Below are positions 9,131-20,581 of a stretch of DNA of 21,337 nucleotides, piece by piece (the stretch's first letter is position 1; the number at the start of each line of letters is the position of its first letter). This stretch comes from Ichthyophonus hoferi. Taxonomy: Eukaryota; Opisthokonta; Ichthyosporea; Ichthyophonida; Ichthyophonidae. The position numbers were made by a program, and so were the translations under genes. The notes below the pieces were generated by a model, which was not told where the DNA came from, made no database searches, and saw only the letters and a program-made list of their open reading frames with translations. Location: positions 110,247-131,583 of the forward strand of contig NAOQ01000122.1 in the NCBI GenBank assembly GCA_002751075.1. The letters are read 5' to 3'.

Positions 9131-12050
9131 TGTGGCATTCCTGATTTTCGTTCGGAACATGGTCTATATGCTATGTTAGATACCTACGATGGGGGAGTAG
9201 GCCTATCAGAACCTACGGATATTTTTAATATTGAATATTTTAAAAGTAATCCAGGGCCCTTTTATACCCTCTGTAAAAACCTCCTTTATGCCAATGAAGA
9301 CCCCCATAAGCCATCTGTCTGTCACTATTTCCTACGATTATTGCAGGACAAAGGGTTGTTAAGACGAATTTACACACAAAACATTGACGGTAGGTACGCA
9401 TGTATATTTTTTATTGCACCCTGACTCCCGCTCTATTTTTTTATAGGCTTATGCTTATATTTGCTAACATTGCCACTCCTTCAATATATATACATATATT
9501 AGCATTCATACATGAAGTTATGTATATGTACATGTACATAGATTTTTGTGTTTTAAATATTGCATGTTTTCCACGCAATAATCTCCTCTTTCTCTTTTCT
9601 TCTTTTTTTTTTTTTTTTTTTCCTGGTCGTGTTTTTTGTTTGTTCTCACTTGATGCGCCATTTTAACGCACAATGCTCACCACGTATTACCTATATATAT
9701 TGAGTATTTCCCACCAATACCCTCGATTATAATATCATTCTCCAATCACAAGTCAGTGGACTGAGAATAAGTTTGGTGTGGTTACAAATCCTAGCAAATC
9801 CACTTTAAGAGATAAAATCTATAATTAAATAAACTTTCAAAAGAATAAATTTATTAGTATCTTCGTGTGATGCAGGTCTCTATTGGTGGGTGTGTATTTT
9901 CTGTATGTGGATTGAATACTGTTTATACCAAAAAACGACGAGAATGAGAAATTTATAGTGCAATAAAATAGATGACAAGATAATATTGATGTATTATACA
10001 TAATTGTCAAGTATTACGTTTTATTTTTCACGTAGCAGACCAATATTGCAATTTTTTTTATGGGCTTATACGTGTGTGTGTGTGTTTTAAATATGATAGC
10101 CCAAGTCTATCTAGACCCTCTCTATCATAACCAATCATACCAAAGGTTCTATATTTATATACAGCTAACCTAGTAAAGGGGGAGTTTACAGGGCTTGAGT
10201 ACAAGGCTGGGCTTCGAGAGGATGTGGTGGTTGCATGTCACGGGGGTGGCCTCACGGCCCACTGCATTAATATGGAATGTGAGGATCGTGAATATGATAT
10301 AGAGACTTTGAAGAACACGCTCAGAGTATGTCAATCTAACCATCCATTGGTTATCTTTATCTCTTTACCGTTGACTCTTTCTCTATGTACACTCCCGTCT
10401 GCTTTGTTTTACATCGGCACTCTCCTTTATTTATATCTATATGAGTTTTTATTTTTCATCACTCTTATCACTATAATCATTATTCCTTTGTAGTTTTGGT
10501 TGATCGTCATCTTCGATTCTTCAGTTTTATTTAAGTGTTTCTGTACTGCTGGCCTTGATTTATATATATTCATTTATTCATATTTATATCCATACTTATC
10601 TATGTGTTTCTCACATTATATCTGCTTATGTTTTTTTTTTATAGGAAGACAAGATTCCCACCTGTGCGACATGTGGAGCATTAGTCAAACCTGATATTAC
10701 TTTTTTTGGCGAAGATCTCCCCGATCAATTCTACGAATTACTTCAAAAGGACACTAATGACCTACGTCAGAGCGTGATGGCCGGGGTCATGCAAGGTCTA
10801 CACCGATTATCTATAGATGACTCTTCCTTGGAAGGTAAATGTACTAAGGAAGGGAGGAGTGGATGTAGATAATACATAAAATATAAAGAGATAAATATAT
10901 TGGTCGTGAGGAGTCTGTGGCGGGTAAGATAAGGAGATATAGATTATTGCATATAACAAAAGGGTGTTGTCAATGAGAAAATTGATATGAAGGATTTGAG
11001 ATAGTGTTTAATCTGCAATATAGGGTAGAAGAAAGATGAACCAGGATGACGCAAGAGGACGGGAAAGATCAGGTCTTGAAATTAAGATTAAGTGAGATGC
11101 AATTGACAATCGTCGTTTTCGATATTTCTGAGTTCTCAATTTTTGATTTTCCTCCTGTCAATTTGTTTTTTTTAGCTATCGAAGCAAGTATATATTTGGT
11201 GCAATGAGAGCACTCACTAAGTATTTTATAAGATGGAGCAAGGCTAGTCAAGATTAGTCCAACAACAAAACTTAACCAAACAGAGTAACCGAAAAAACAA
11301 AAGGTTGAATAGCATTTTTTTCTGTACCTTGTATATTCAGTGGCACGCAACCTGCAGCTTACACTGCAATCACACCTGCCTTAGAATCTGTCCACGTCAT
11401 AAGATTGTATTATTATTTTTGACCTTGGAAGAATTATAAGCAGATGATTGGCGGAACAATCTGAATGCACTGTACTTATATGATATATCAACAGAGATTC
11501 CTGCCACCCTCAGTACCCCAGACCTTGTGATTGTAATGGGCACATCACTGACTGTAGCCCCCGTTAAGTTGATTCCTCGCATGTTTAGATCTTTACCAAT
11601 GGTGTTATTTAATAAGTGAGTCAATGATTATATGTATCTGAGAAAGGTGGTATGGAATATGTGTATGGGTGGAAGTGAAAGTATTGTTATTGGTCACAGA
11701 GTCTCTAGGGTAGCCGCTGATTTGTTTGTATAGAAAGTGGGCATTTGTGTAGATCATATTGTTTGCAAGTGCCCAATCTCTATGTAAGAGGTAGGGGTAA
11801 GGGCGCTTTTTATGTATTATATAACAACCCTGTAGCATTGCTTTACTCTTTTACACTACTTGCATGTATGTATATCAACACTAACTCGTATCCCCTCCCA
11901 TACATCCCCAGAGAACTGGTTGGTGACTTTCATGAAGATACAGATACCTGTGTGCTAGGTGACATCGACACAGAAATACGTCACTTAGCTCAATTGATTG
12001 GCTGGGAGAATGAACTGAACGACTTGATTGATCCATGGTACTGCGTCTAA
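8280..12050 (+). CDS. UBP zinc finger fused to a SIRT2-class NAD-dependent protein deacylase
   Basis: Six exons: 8280-8479, 8794-9389, 10174-10325, 10645-10834, 11522-11615, 11912-12050; 1371 coding bases, 456 residues. ZnF-UBP is at about 21-107 (ligands C45/C48, C57/C60, C65, H72, H76, H83, C100/C103; ubiquitin-tail residues R67, W99, Y106). A charged linker (about 121-150) leads to the sirtuin domain: TGAGISTSCGIPDFRS (172-187), YTQNID (260-265), catalytic His288, zinc Cys at 296, 301, 323, 326 with C-x4-C then C-x2-C spacing as in SIRT2, KPDITFFGEDLP (331-342), GTSLTVAP (386-393), FNKE (409-412) and a final GDID...LIGW. Sirtuins remove acyl groups from lysine using NAD+; the zinc finger should bind free ubiquitin C-termini. 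Oddities: the usual TLER after NID reads VKGE here, exactly at an exon joint (an alternative acceptor at 10165 would add ANL), and there are about 20 extra residues at about 355-378. I recall a similar architecture for Dictyostelium sir2A. Domain calls are firm; exon 3's start is the weakest joint. Confidence 0.88.
9390..10173 (+). other. Intron 2 of the UBP-sirtuin gene
   Basis: A 784-base intron, GTAGGT to CTAG, the longest in the gene. It holds a T tract (about 9606-9632) and a short GT repeat (10072-10085). I see no coding sequence in it; the open frame at 9400-9666 is poly-T translated as Phe. A second acceptor (ACAG, exon from 10165) lies nine bases upstream and keeps the frame. Confidence 0.65.
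10835..11521 (+). other. Intron 4 of the UBP-sirtuin gene
   Basis: 687 bases, GTAAAT to CCCCAG. The joint restores the sirtuin motif DLVIVMGTSL in the correct phase, with Asp380 split across it. No further exon is needed to reach the family consensus, though a skipped cassette exon cannot be excluded by reading alone. Confidence 0.65.
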
Positions 12051-14935
12051 GTAGACCATCTGAAGCAATAACTGTGCTTTCTTAAGTATAACTAATGAAA
12101 ATATCCATTTAATTGCTTTCCTGTATTTATTCTTTATTGCGGTAAACACCAATTATGATAATTGTGCCAATATTTGCCGCTTCTTTTGGTTATCTATTAC
12201 TGAATATAGATGGCATCCCGGCCAGACAATTGGTTAAACATGGATTTCACGTGATTGGTGGCCTCTAGTCCAGACTAACGTAGTGATTAGGTCTTCTGCT
12301 TTAATTATTTATAGTAGTAATTACTATACAGTACTTACATAGGCATGAGTACGACCTTTATTTTCACCACGACACTTTTCTAATCAGTGGCATCCATAAT
12401 ATTGGAATCCGTAAACAGACTTTAGTTGAGGTTGTGACACGGGTTTACCATCTATTCAATAATAAACTGTATGACTGTATAGAGCCCAGTTGACCAGCTA
12501 GGACTTGGAGCATGACTGACAAATAGTCACCCGAGCTCCTACTTGTTAATGGTGTCCAGGGCATACTTGCTTTCTCTTAATCTTGTTAGGTTTTTCTGGT
12601 ATTTAATGTTCCAATATTACTCAGTAGTTCATTACTTTGGAGTAAGAAGTTAATCACCTTTATGTATTGGTCATTCCTTTTACCCCTAGCAGTTTCATGT
12701 ACGTTTTGACTCTCTTTTCGGAATTCATTTCATCTTTCTCTCATCTCATGATACTTGTTCACTATCAGTTCCGTGCCAATATTTAGTTTTGAATGAAATT
12801 TGCCACCTATTTTGGGCTGCCTTCCCAAACAGCTCGACTCTTTGGAAGTAACGTATATACATGGACTCCAAGTCACGGATGGAATTCTCACTCTCCATGA
12901 TTAGTCTGGATGGACATATTAATCAAGAATTTGGATTTAAACAAGAGAATGGAAAAAATCCAGACTGAAATGGTCTATTCTGTGATATTTTTTTGGAGGG
13001 CTATCATGTACGTGTTTATAAATGTGGCGGGATCCCATTCATTCTTGCAATAACAAGGCTAAAAACCATGTATGCTGCTTCAAAAATCATTATTAATTTT
13101 CTTATTCACTTAGATTATTATTATTGTTTGGTTTGTGCATAATTTTTGTAAAAATCCCAGTGTAGGCTATGGCATTTGCTGACAGATACGACTTGATTTG
13201 TAAAGCTATTTTCTGACTCAATTAACCCACCCTCGAGTTTTAAATTCTTCCTGTACTGCTATAAAAATTGATCTACAAACTTTTATGAAGTATCTACCTG
13301 TCTTTCTGTAGGTCATTATGTTGCCTTAGATGATATAATATATCATATAACTTAATGAAAGCTCTAGACAGCTGCTTTAAGTTATTGTTTGGTTTTTATG
13401 CATTTTCAGTGTGCATATTTTGCAGATGCTTGATTGTTATCTTTTGAGAGACCTTTACAATTAAAATTTTTCAATAGTCTCAACGTGTTTCTTTGTTTAT
13501 TATGTACGGCAAAGCTGCTACTTGGTGCAGGAGCGTTAAGGCAGTGATTCGAAGAGTGCAAATGATTTTTTTGAAAACAATCTACTTGGAATGCCAACTT
13601 TTAGCTAGTCGAATCCAAATTCGCATCCAAAGATCAAGCTATTGTACTAATACATAGACATCATATTATAATTCCCCAGATTAAACCCCAAAGATGCTAA
13701 AATATCCGTCTTTGATGCAAAAAACGTTCACATGGCCGACTCTTAAAGACACAATCTTATACCCCTCTCAAAGCTTCAGATAACCTTTTCAGGCTAATCT
13801 TTTAATTTTATATAGTTCCAATATATGCATTGCTTAAATTTATATACTCTTTTCTTTTTAGCAGTCTGTAACCACCCTGTATTCATGCTATCAACACTGT
13901 GTTGGTCAATATTACCAATACACTGCATTACCTAAGTAGTCTATTTAGCCACTCACTACCAAATAGTGTCCCGACGATCGCAGCCGCCAAGTTTTTTTTT
14001 GGAAACTTGATGTGTTCTGGACCAATCAGTAGGTCATTGATGGCATAAGTAGGTTATATGATTTCGCAGTTTATTTATGTTTGTTTTATCCCACATTCTT
14101 TCTTCTAAGCTTATTTGGAAGTTTTTTTTTGAGGTTGGAAGAGTGTTAACTTTAAATCATTTTGTTTTAGAATTTGTGTGTCTGACACAACCTTTTATTG
14201 TCATTATATAATAGATCTGGTACCCTTGGTGCTTGCAGCGTTTAAGGTAGGCATTTCCTGCCATTAAGTGTTTTGAAGTCGCTAAGTGCTCTATGTTGGA
14301 CAAACAGCCACACTATATTACTTACTCAAATACACATTTCTGTTAAAACTTTTTTGAATCCTTACAAGACTTTTAAGTATTATGTCGGGACTGATATTTG
14401 ACACTTAGACATTGTTTCTTTTTTTTATCCTTTTACTCCCCACGCAACCTTTATTTACAAAAGCCTTGGCCCTGCCTAAGTAAGTATTTACATACCTGTC
14501 TTTTTCACGCGTAATTATGTTTGCCTATATTGACGGAAAATTATGGGTCTACATTTTTTTAATTTATAATAGTTCTAATATTGTTTGCACACATGTTCAT
14601 AGAGGAATTCTTGCCTCCATCTATTTTTCTTTTGCTGTTCTCCACCGTTGCACCACCCATGTCCCTTATTCTTTTTTCTTATGCCAACTCACAATTTAAC
14701 GATGTAGTTTCTCTAGAGTGCCCTGTATTACGTAGCATTTTTCTCTCTCTATTTTAATCCGAGGTCATAAAGCAAGTACATGTTATCGTTACTAGTCAGT
14801 AGCTTATATTCAAGAAACCATCCTCGTGTGTTATTTTCTCTACAGTTCAGGTTGACTGAAAAACAGTCACTGGTCATCAAGTGATACAAACCGGTCAACG
14901 ATTGATTTACACAATTGCGTTACTTAAAAGATACT
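12051..14935. other. Spacer between the sirtuin gene and the four-exon gene
   Basis: Almost 2.9 kb without a supportable gene. Stretches with coding-like texture lie at about 12785-12970 (plus strand, open for 30-36 codons in more than one frame), at 13406-13597 (minus strand, 63 codons) and at about 13680-13745 (plus). None carries a motif I recognise, and they read as decayed fragments. I saw no RNA gene. Confidence 0.55.
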
Positions 14936-17272
14936 ATGTACCAACATTCAGACGACTTGATGAATAGCCAGGAAGCTTCTACCACACCTCGTCTGAGGTG
15001 TTCTACTGGAACTTCACTGCTACAATCCAAGTCTCAGACACACCCCGGGTTCAAAGAGTATCGATATCATATGTATCAGCCGAAGATTGTAGAAAAAGAC
15101 AACAATGCAAAACACCTAATACAACGTCCGAATGGTATGCATTATGTTATTGACAATGAGTGGATTTATTCTGTTCACCACTGGGAGATTGGGAGGAGCT
15201 CAAAGGGTGTCAGGAAGTAGATAAAGAATAAATAACATATGGTGGAAATGGGCATGATGAATGCACAATTGACAGCTGGAAGGGAAGAGAAAGGGGGAGA
15301 TCCGAAATGATAAAATGGTAGTGTGGGCTAAAACAAGGCGTGGGAAGAAAAACTAAAAATTAGTTAGTATATGTGGGATCATCTTGGCACGTTGCTTGCA
15401 TATCTTGATACTTTCCATAGTATCTCTGCATTTTTTGTTTTGTTGCATTCAATGTTCGTAAGCTCTTTTTTTATATCTCTTTTTCCCTTTTCAATAGTAA
15501 TTTGTTATATTGATGGAACGGTGTTCCAGGAAAGACTAAGCCTCAACAACTGCCTCTCCAATCCAACCGTGCGTTATTTACTTGTAATCAACAACAGGAT
15601 TTCCCGAACATCTATACTCGGAATCAAGTATCACCCTATCCTAATCTTCCTTTTGTCTTCCCACTACAACCATGTACATCTATGACACCACAAAATTCAC
15701 TAAATGAAAATAAGAATAGCCTGGGATTATTAACTCGGCAATCCAAGGCCGTTCCCAGTGCTAGGATCAAAACGAGCTATCCAAGTATATCCAAGATAGG
15801 GAAAGAAAGACCTGTCAGTAATCCACACGGGAATAGTCAACTGGAAAGAACACATAGCAAGACGTGGGGAACCAAACTACAAAGCACTACAATTCTCATG
15901 AATAATATCCATACATATTCCAAAAGGATGAACTTGGACTTGGTATCAACCAATAGAAGACAACATATTATTCCTAGTTATATTGTCCCATGTAATGAAA
16001 TAGACTTGACTAATATTCCAATTAGGCCGATAATAGAAACTGCGTCGCAAAACCAGTCTGTTATAACTACGATGAAATCGGAAATAAATAAATACACAGA
16101 ACCACCAGTAACTGGTATCCCACCACCACACCGCAATCTAAGCCTTTTGCATCCCAGCACAAATCAGGTAGGCTATGAGACCTCCCTGGGAGAAAGGGAT
16201 ATTATAGATGACGATGAAACTACAGTACTTGAAGACAGCCGGCAGTTTGAATTTTCTATGAATACTATATGTAATCTTAAGTCCTCCGACCCACCCTTAA
16301 GCACTGAAACTACTTCCGAGCCTATTGTTTTTAGTCAGTTACCCCAGTTTATATCCCACCTTCTATCCCCCCAACTAAAAATTTCTGCATTCCCTTGCTC
16401 ACGTATGAACTTGAACCAAAAAGTGGAAAATAATGGAAACGTCTTGCGTGATTAATAATATATATATATGCATATATGTATGGATACTATTATCCTCGAT
16501 TACTTAGTGAACAACTTACCTAAGGAATTGGCGTATTTATCTTCACCCTCTCCCTTTATCCTATTGAAAATTAACACAACATGAGGGCTGTTATTATTAA
16601 TGTGGCATGTATGATAACTACAGAAATACGATTTACTACTGATTGTATCGCAATTTGATTTTTTCTGCATCTGTAAGAGAAAACAGATGCAGCCCCACCT
16701 AACTTTCTCACAACTGTCCTTCCCATGTTCATGTATATAGACATAGACAACTGCCCATATAGCCTATATATATACCCATAATCCAACGTGTATGCGCTTG
16801 TACCCTCAGAAACTGACGCCCTTCGCTCCCCGAGCACTACACCATCACCTCCAATCAATGATTGTCTATCACCGGACGTTGAAAGTACAGACGTAATACC
16901 CTGCTTTACGAACATGGGCTTTGAATGGAGCTATTTTGCCTCCAATCAGACACAAACATTCTCACCCACTTGTTCAGAGGTAAGACTATATTATTTACCA
17001 ACTTGGTCAGTATCTTCTTTACTTTTTTACATATCTATGTCTATGTGTACTATGCATTCATTTACAAGTTTATTCATATGCAAGGGTCTAAACACGGATA
17101 CTTATGTGCTACAACGTGTAAATGTTGATTACCCAATTGTTTCCCACCTCTTGTTAGTAGTATTTATCCCATATCGCCACACCCACACTCGCAGCAAGAG
17201 GATGATGATGATGTCATGCGATATATGAACAAATCTACGATTGAACAATTATTGTCTACAGGATGTCTTTGA
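14936..17272 (+). CDS. Four-exon gene of unknown function, polar low-complexity protein
   Basis: Reconstructed exons: 14936-15206, 15530-16402, 16810-16979 and 17195-17272, totalling 1392 bases and 463 residues. The frames and phases match (1, 1 and 0). Support comes from long continuous coding texture in exon 2, which stays open well upstream of its first internal ATG. Good acceptors precede exons 2 to 4 (GTTCCAG, CCCTCAG, CTCGCAG), and the donor after exon 3 is strong (GAG|GTAAGA). The donors of exons 1 (GTGTCA) and 2 (GTATGA) are weaker; GTGATT near 16448 is an alternative for exon 2. Residues about 45-90 are aromatic and basic (HYVIDNEWIYSVHHW) and may fold. The rest is rich in Ser, Thr, Asn, Gln and Pro with several SP and TP sites, ending in an acidic stretch (QEDDDD) and a short tail. 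No known family recognised. A regulatory or scaffold protein would fit the composition, but that is a guess. Confidence 0.6.
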
Positions 17273-20200
17273 TTACAGTCTATATAAACTAATGGCTGAA
17301 ACCCAATGCTTGCTCTCTTCTCATGTAATATATATATATATATATATTATTGATAAAACAGATAGAGAAAAACAGGTGTTTGCCAATGCATTTATGCTAT
17401 TACATGTTTTATTTGTCGAGCCTTTGTAATCTCAGATGGTTTTTCAATAACAAACGGTGTCTTCTTTCTCTGGTTTTATTTTTAAATTTTATCTACCATT
17501 TAAAACCCAGAGTGGTTGGTGTTATACACTTACACCACACTCGCCTTTAGGGCTCCAATTTGGATCCGTTCAAACAATTCAGCAGAGTTATGATCATATG
17601 TATTTGATATGGCATTATCAAAAATTAAATTAAACTAAAAATGTGAACAAATAAATGCATTTTTATAAACTAATGTATCGACATCAAGAGTGTTAACGAC
17701 TAAACGTAGACGAAAAATGCATATGGAATGGAACCGTTCTTTGATATAGTCTAGTATTGTAAACCAATCTGTAACTTAATTATTAGTCTATTATTACTAT
17801 TCATCTCCATACGCAATACACATGCATTTATATATATACGAGGTTAGAATCTCAGTGTGCCACCAGGATCTTGTCATTCCTATAACCAAATTAGGATTTC
17901 ACTTCTAGTACATAATTACTTTGATAATAGGTCAATTGGAATCGACGAGATCGCATATTGGAGATCGATATAGACTGTTCCGATTTGAACGAATTTGTAG
18001 CCTAAGGTATAGATAGATAATATGAACTATAATCATAATCCAACTATCGTAATGAGTGCAGCATTGGTTCTCAGAAAGTTTGGCGAAATATATATATATA
18101 TATATGTTGGCAGATCAACCTAGATATATTGTCTGTGTATGTAGTAGCTTACTACACAAAAAGGCTTCCAGTTACCAACACAGACCTATGAACTAGTCTG
18201 GGGAGCACACAGTGTACTGTCAATAAACTTGGCAATGATTAATATACATACGGAACCTGTATCTACGTAAAGATGATTTTTTCGTTGGTCGACGATTGAG
18301 TACATAATTGGGATTGTGTTCAGGAATGCGCATTTCCTTGGATACCATGTACTAGTTTTCATATTATTTCAATATCTTAGCTGGCACAAACAGGCGAACC
18401 CCGCATTGTATTACAGAATAAAGCATACGATTACCCGATACTTTGTATTTAGGCCATTCCTAGTTGCCGACGTGCTATTAAGGTCTTACAGTAATTAGGG
18501 TTGTTATTATTAACTTGATATGAAAAAAATACCAGACTGCGGAATGCAATTGCCGAGTAAAAATATGCATAGCAATAAATGATAATTTTCAGGAATAAAC
18601 CTCGTGCATTTTCTTGACCAAAAACTAACTCTCAACTCTCAAGATAATGATACAAAAATTGTACTTATCTGTATTAAAGGAGAAGTAAACCCCTTCACTT
18701 AATTAGATCTAGACCAAACCAGAAAAACTCAAATTAAATAAAAATACAAAGCATAATGAGTGCAATCTTATGTATAACTCTTGTTTTATATGAGGTCACA
18801 CCAAAAACGCCTTACAAATAATGTCCGTTCTGCTTTTATGCAGGAAATATAACGCATATTCATTTTGATTCTTTGACGCTATCTCCCTACTAAGTAGGGC
18901 CACGCTAGAGCTATTTACTCCTTCATCACCAGCATGTAAATGCGATAGTTTTTGACCGGCTTGATGATTGGTCCGTATATTAATCGTATCATTTACCAAT
19001 GCCATGTGACGATTCTATTGAAGGGAATTTTGACCAATACAAATAATGACTGGAACTAAATGGCTAGGCTTTTATTACAAACCACTTAGAGCTCCCTTGT
19101 GTCAAGGCAACAATCGTATTGGATATTATAAATTGGAGCTAAGTTCTGGTTGTGTACCACTCGCTCTTATTATGGCCGACTAGTCCTTGATTTTTTTTTT
19201 TGCTTGGTTGTCTTGGGATTGAAAAAGCAATGTATAAACATATGCCATTGTTCTATGATAAACTCAATGTAGTATATTGGCTCCGAAATAAACAAGCTAT
19301 TATGCTACCCATTATTTTTTATAATGTTGCCTTATACTAAACAGAACGATTCGGCCAAGTTTAGATATACAGTAATACTGGATCAACGACACCTAGCCTT
19401 GGAGTATATACCTTCCATCGCCAGTAAACTTGCAGTATCTTGCACATTTCTATTTTCAATGTTGTATAGTTGTGACCCGGAATGGGATTAGATATGATCG
19501 AGACATAGATAGCACTGTGTATGAACTTAAAGTAGATGGATATGTAATGTGATAATAAATGAACTGCTAGAAAATATTTAGATATCCAAGCATTTAAATT
19601 GAGGATAATATTCAAACCAGCCTCAAATATAACTGACAACGTTTTAGTTTTCATACATATCTTACTATCATTGCAAAAATCTCTTGGCTCTAGTATTGTA
19701 AGAATGACGTCATAAACAAATTTAAGTAGAATGTACTCCGAAGCAAAAAGTATCACATCTTTTTCCCTCCCGCCCTCAGAAGAAAAGTTATCAGTGTAAT
19801 CTTTTCAATACTCTGTGGGCCTTTACATATTCTTTCCGCAGCAACCGTGGGAAGGAAGGAATGCATGATTTGGAGACAGATGGCCTCTGTGATAGTCCTC
19901 ATCAATTGTGGAGTACATATAGAGGACCGAAAGAGGCCTAGTAGAAAAATGTGCACTTTCCAGAAACACCCAGGTGTTGCTTTGGGAAAAATAGAATATA
20001 TGTATTTCAATTGACCATAGCACAGACGATGAGTGATTGGCAATTATGGGCAAAAAAGTTTATCGCTGCATTATCCTTGGCTGGTAGTCCGACCCGGGGC
20101 CTAATGAAACAATTTGGCTCTCCCTACTGCCCACATGACTCCTGAGTGGTTGCTTTACATTATACGCAGAGGTACTCAACCTAGCCAAATATTTGATTAA

Positions 20201-20340
20201 TTAAACAAATAAATGTAAACAAAAATATTTTTTAGAAAAAATTGTTTATGTGGCATTAAACAGAAAATTATATGCATTGTTAAATTTAGACTACCATATA
20301 CAATACCAGCCCTGCAATAGGAACAGGTAAAATGGGTGCT
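17273..20340. other. Gene-poor spacer with decayed fragments
   Basis: About 3 kb. TA-repeat microsatellites occur at about 17328-17347 and 18088-18105. A small probable retroelement fossil lies at 18350-18500 (listed separately). Open or nearly open stretches without a recognisable domain occur at 18796-19005 and 19361-19756 on the minus strand, and on both strands at 19750-20145, where the base composition is less AT-rich than its surroundings. These look like remnants and I do not call them genes. Confidence 0.55.
18350..18500 (+). mobile_element. Probable fossil fragment of a Ty1/copia retrotransposon (RNase H end)
   Basis: The translated stretch NPALYYRIKHTITRYFVFR resembles the end of the RNase H domain of Ty1/copia polyproteins, where the family shows NP, then R-x-KHI, then RYHF(I/V)R. 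Only this small part is visible; no terminal repeats or other domains were found nearby. It is broken and looks old. Confidence 0.35.
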
Positions 20341-20352
20341 TGGTAGTAGTCG

Positions 20353-20442
20353 ATTGGCCTGCACATTTTTAGGTATTTTTATGCACCTTGTAGTTCCGAT
20401 TGGTGGTTTGACGAAAGAGGGAGAGACCCCAAGGGTATATAT
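20353..20442 (+). promoter_or_regulatory. Probable promoter of the polyproline protein gene
   Basis: Two inverted CCAAT boxes (ATTGG at 20353-20357 and 20399-20403) lie upstream of TATATAT at 20436-20442, about 140 bp before the ATG at 20582. This is the same arrangement as ahead of the LITAF-like gene. A TTTCAG at about 20545-20550 might close a short 5' UTR intron. Confidence 0.4.
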
Positions 20443-20581
20443 GTCTCATTATATCAAGACAGATCACAGCTCATTCATTTAGTATACAATTATTTTTCTT
20501 TTCTAATATAGTCACACCTAAAAGCTTAATAGCACCGCTCTTTGTTTCAGTTGAGTCATTAGATAACTTCAAAATATCACA

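Noticed and set aside
8335-9160. Minus-strand open frames opposite the zinc-finger and sirtuin exons
   Set aside because: They mirror strongly supported plus-strand coding sequence and show no domain.
9400-9666. Plus-strand open frame rich in Phe
   Set aside because: It lies in intron 2 of the sirtuin gene and its length comes from a poly-T tract.
11745-11911. Upstream extension of the last sirtuin exon
   Set aside because: The frame is open by chance through the intron end. The CCCCAG acceptor at 11910-11911 restores the sirtuin FNKE-LVGD sequence, so the real exon starts at 11912.
15040-15206. Possible HMG-box start in the unknown gene, because of IQRPNGMHYVI
   Set aside because: The box needs RPxNAF and a second part with a conserved Trp and Lys at fixed spacing, and neither follows.
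16168-16173. CAG|GTAGGC in exon 2 of the unknown gene as a donor site
   Set aside because: A good donor by sequence, but its phase does not fit the exon 3 frame, and the coding texture continues beyond it. It could serve a minor splice form.
16980-17228. Open frame reading on past exon 3 of the unknown gene
   Set aside because: The sequence after the strong GTAAGA donor is hydrophobic and irregular. Splicing to 17195 gives a coherent acidic tail and a stop.
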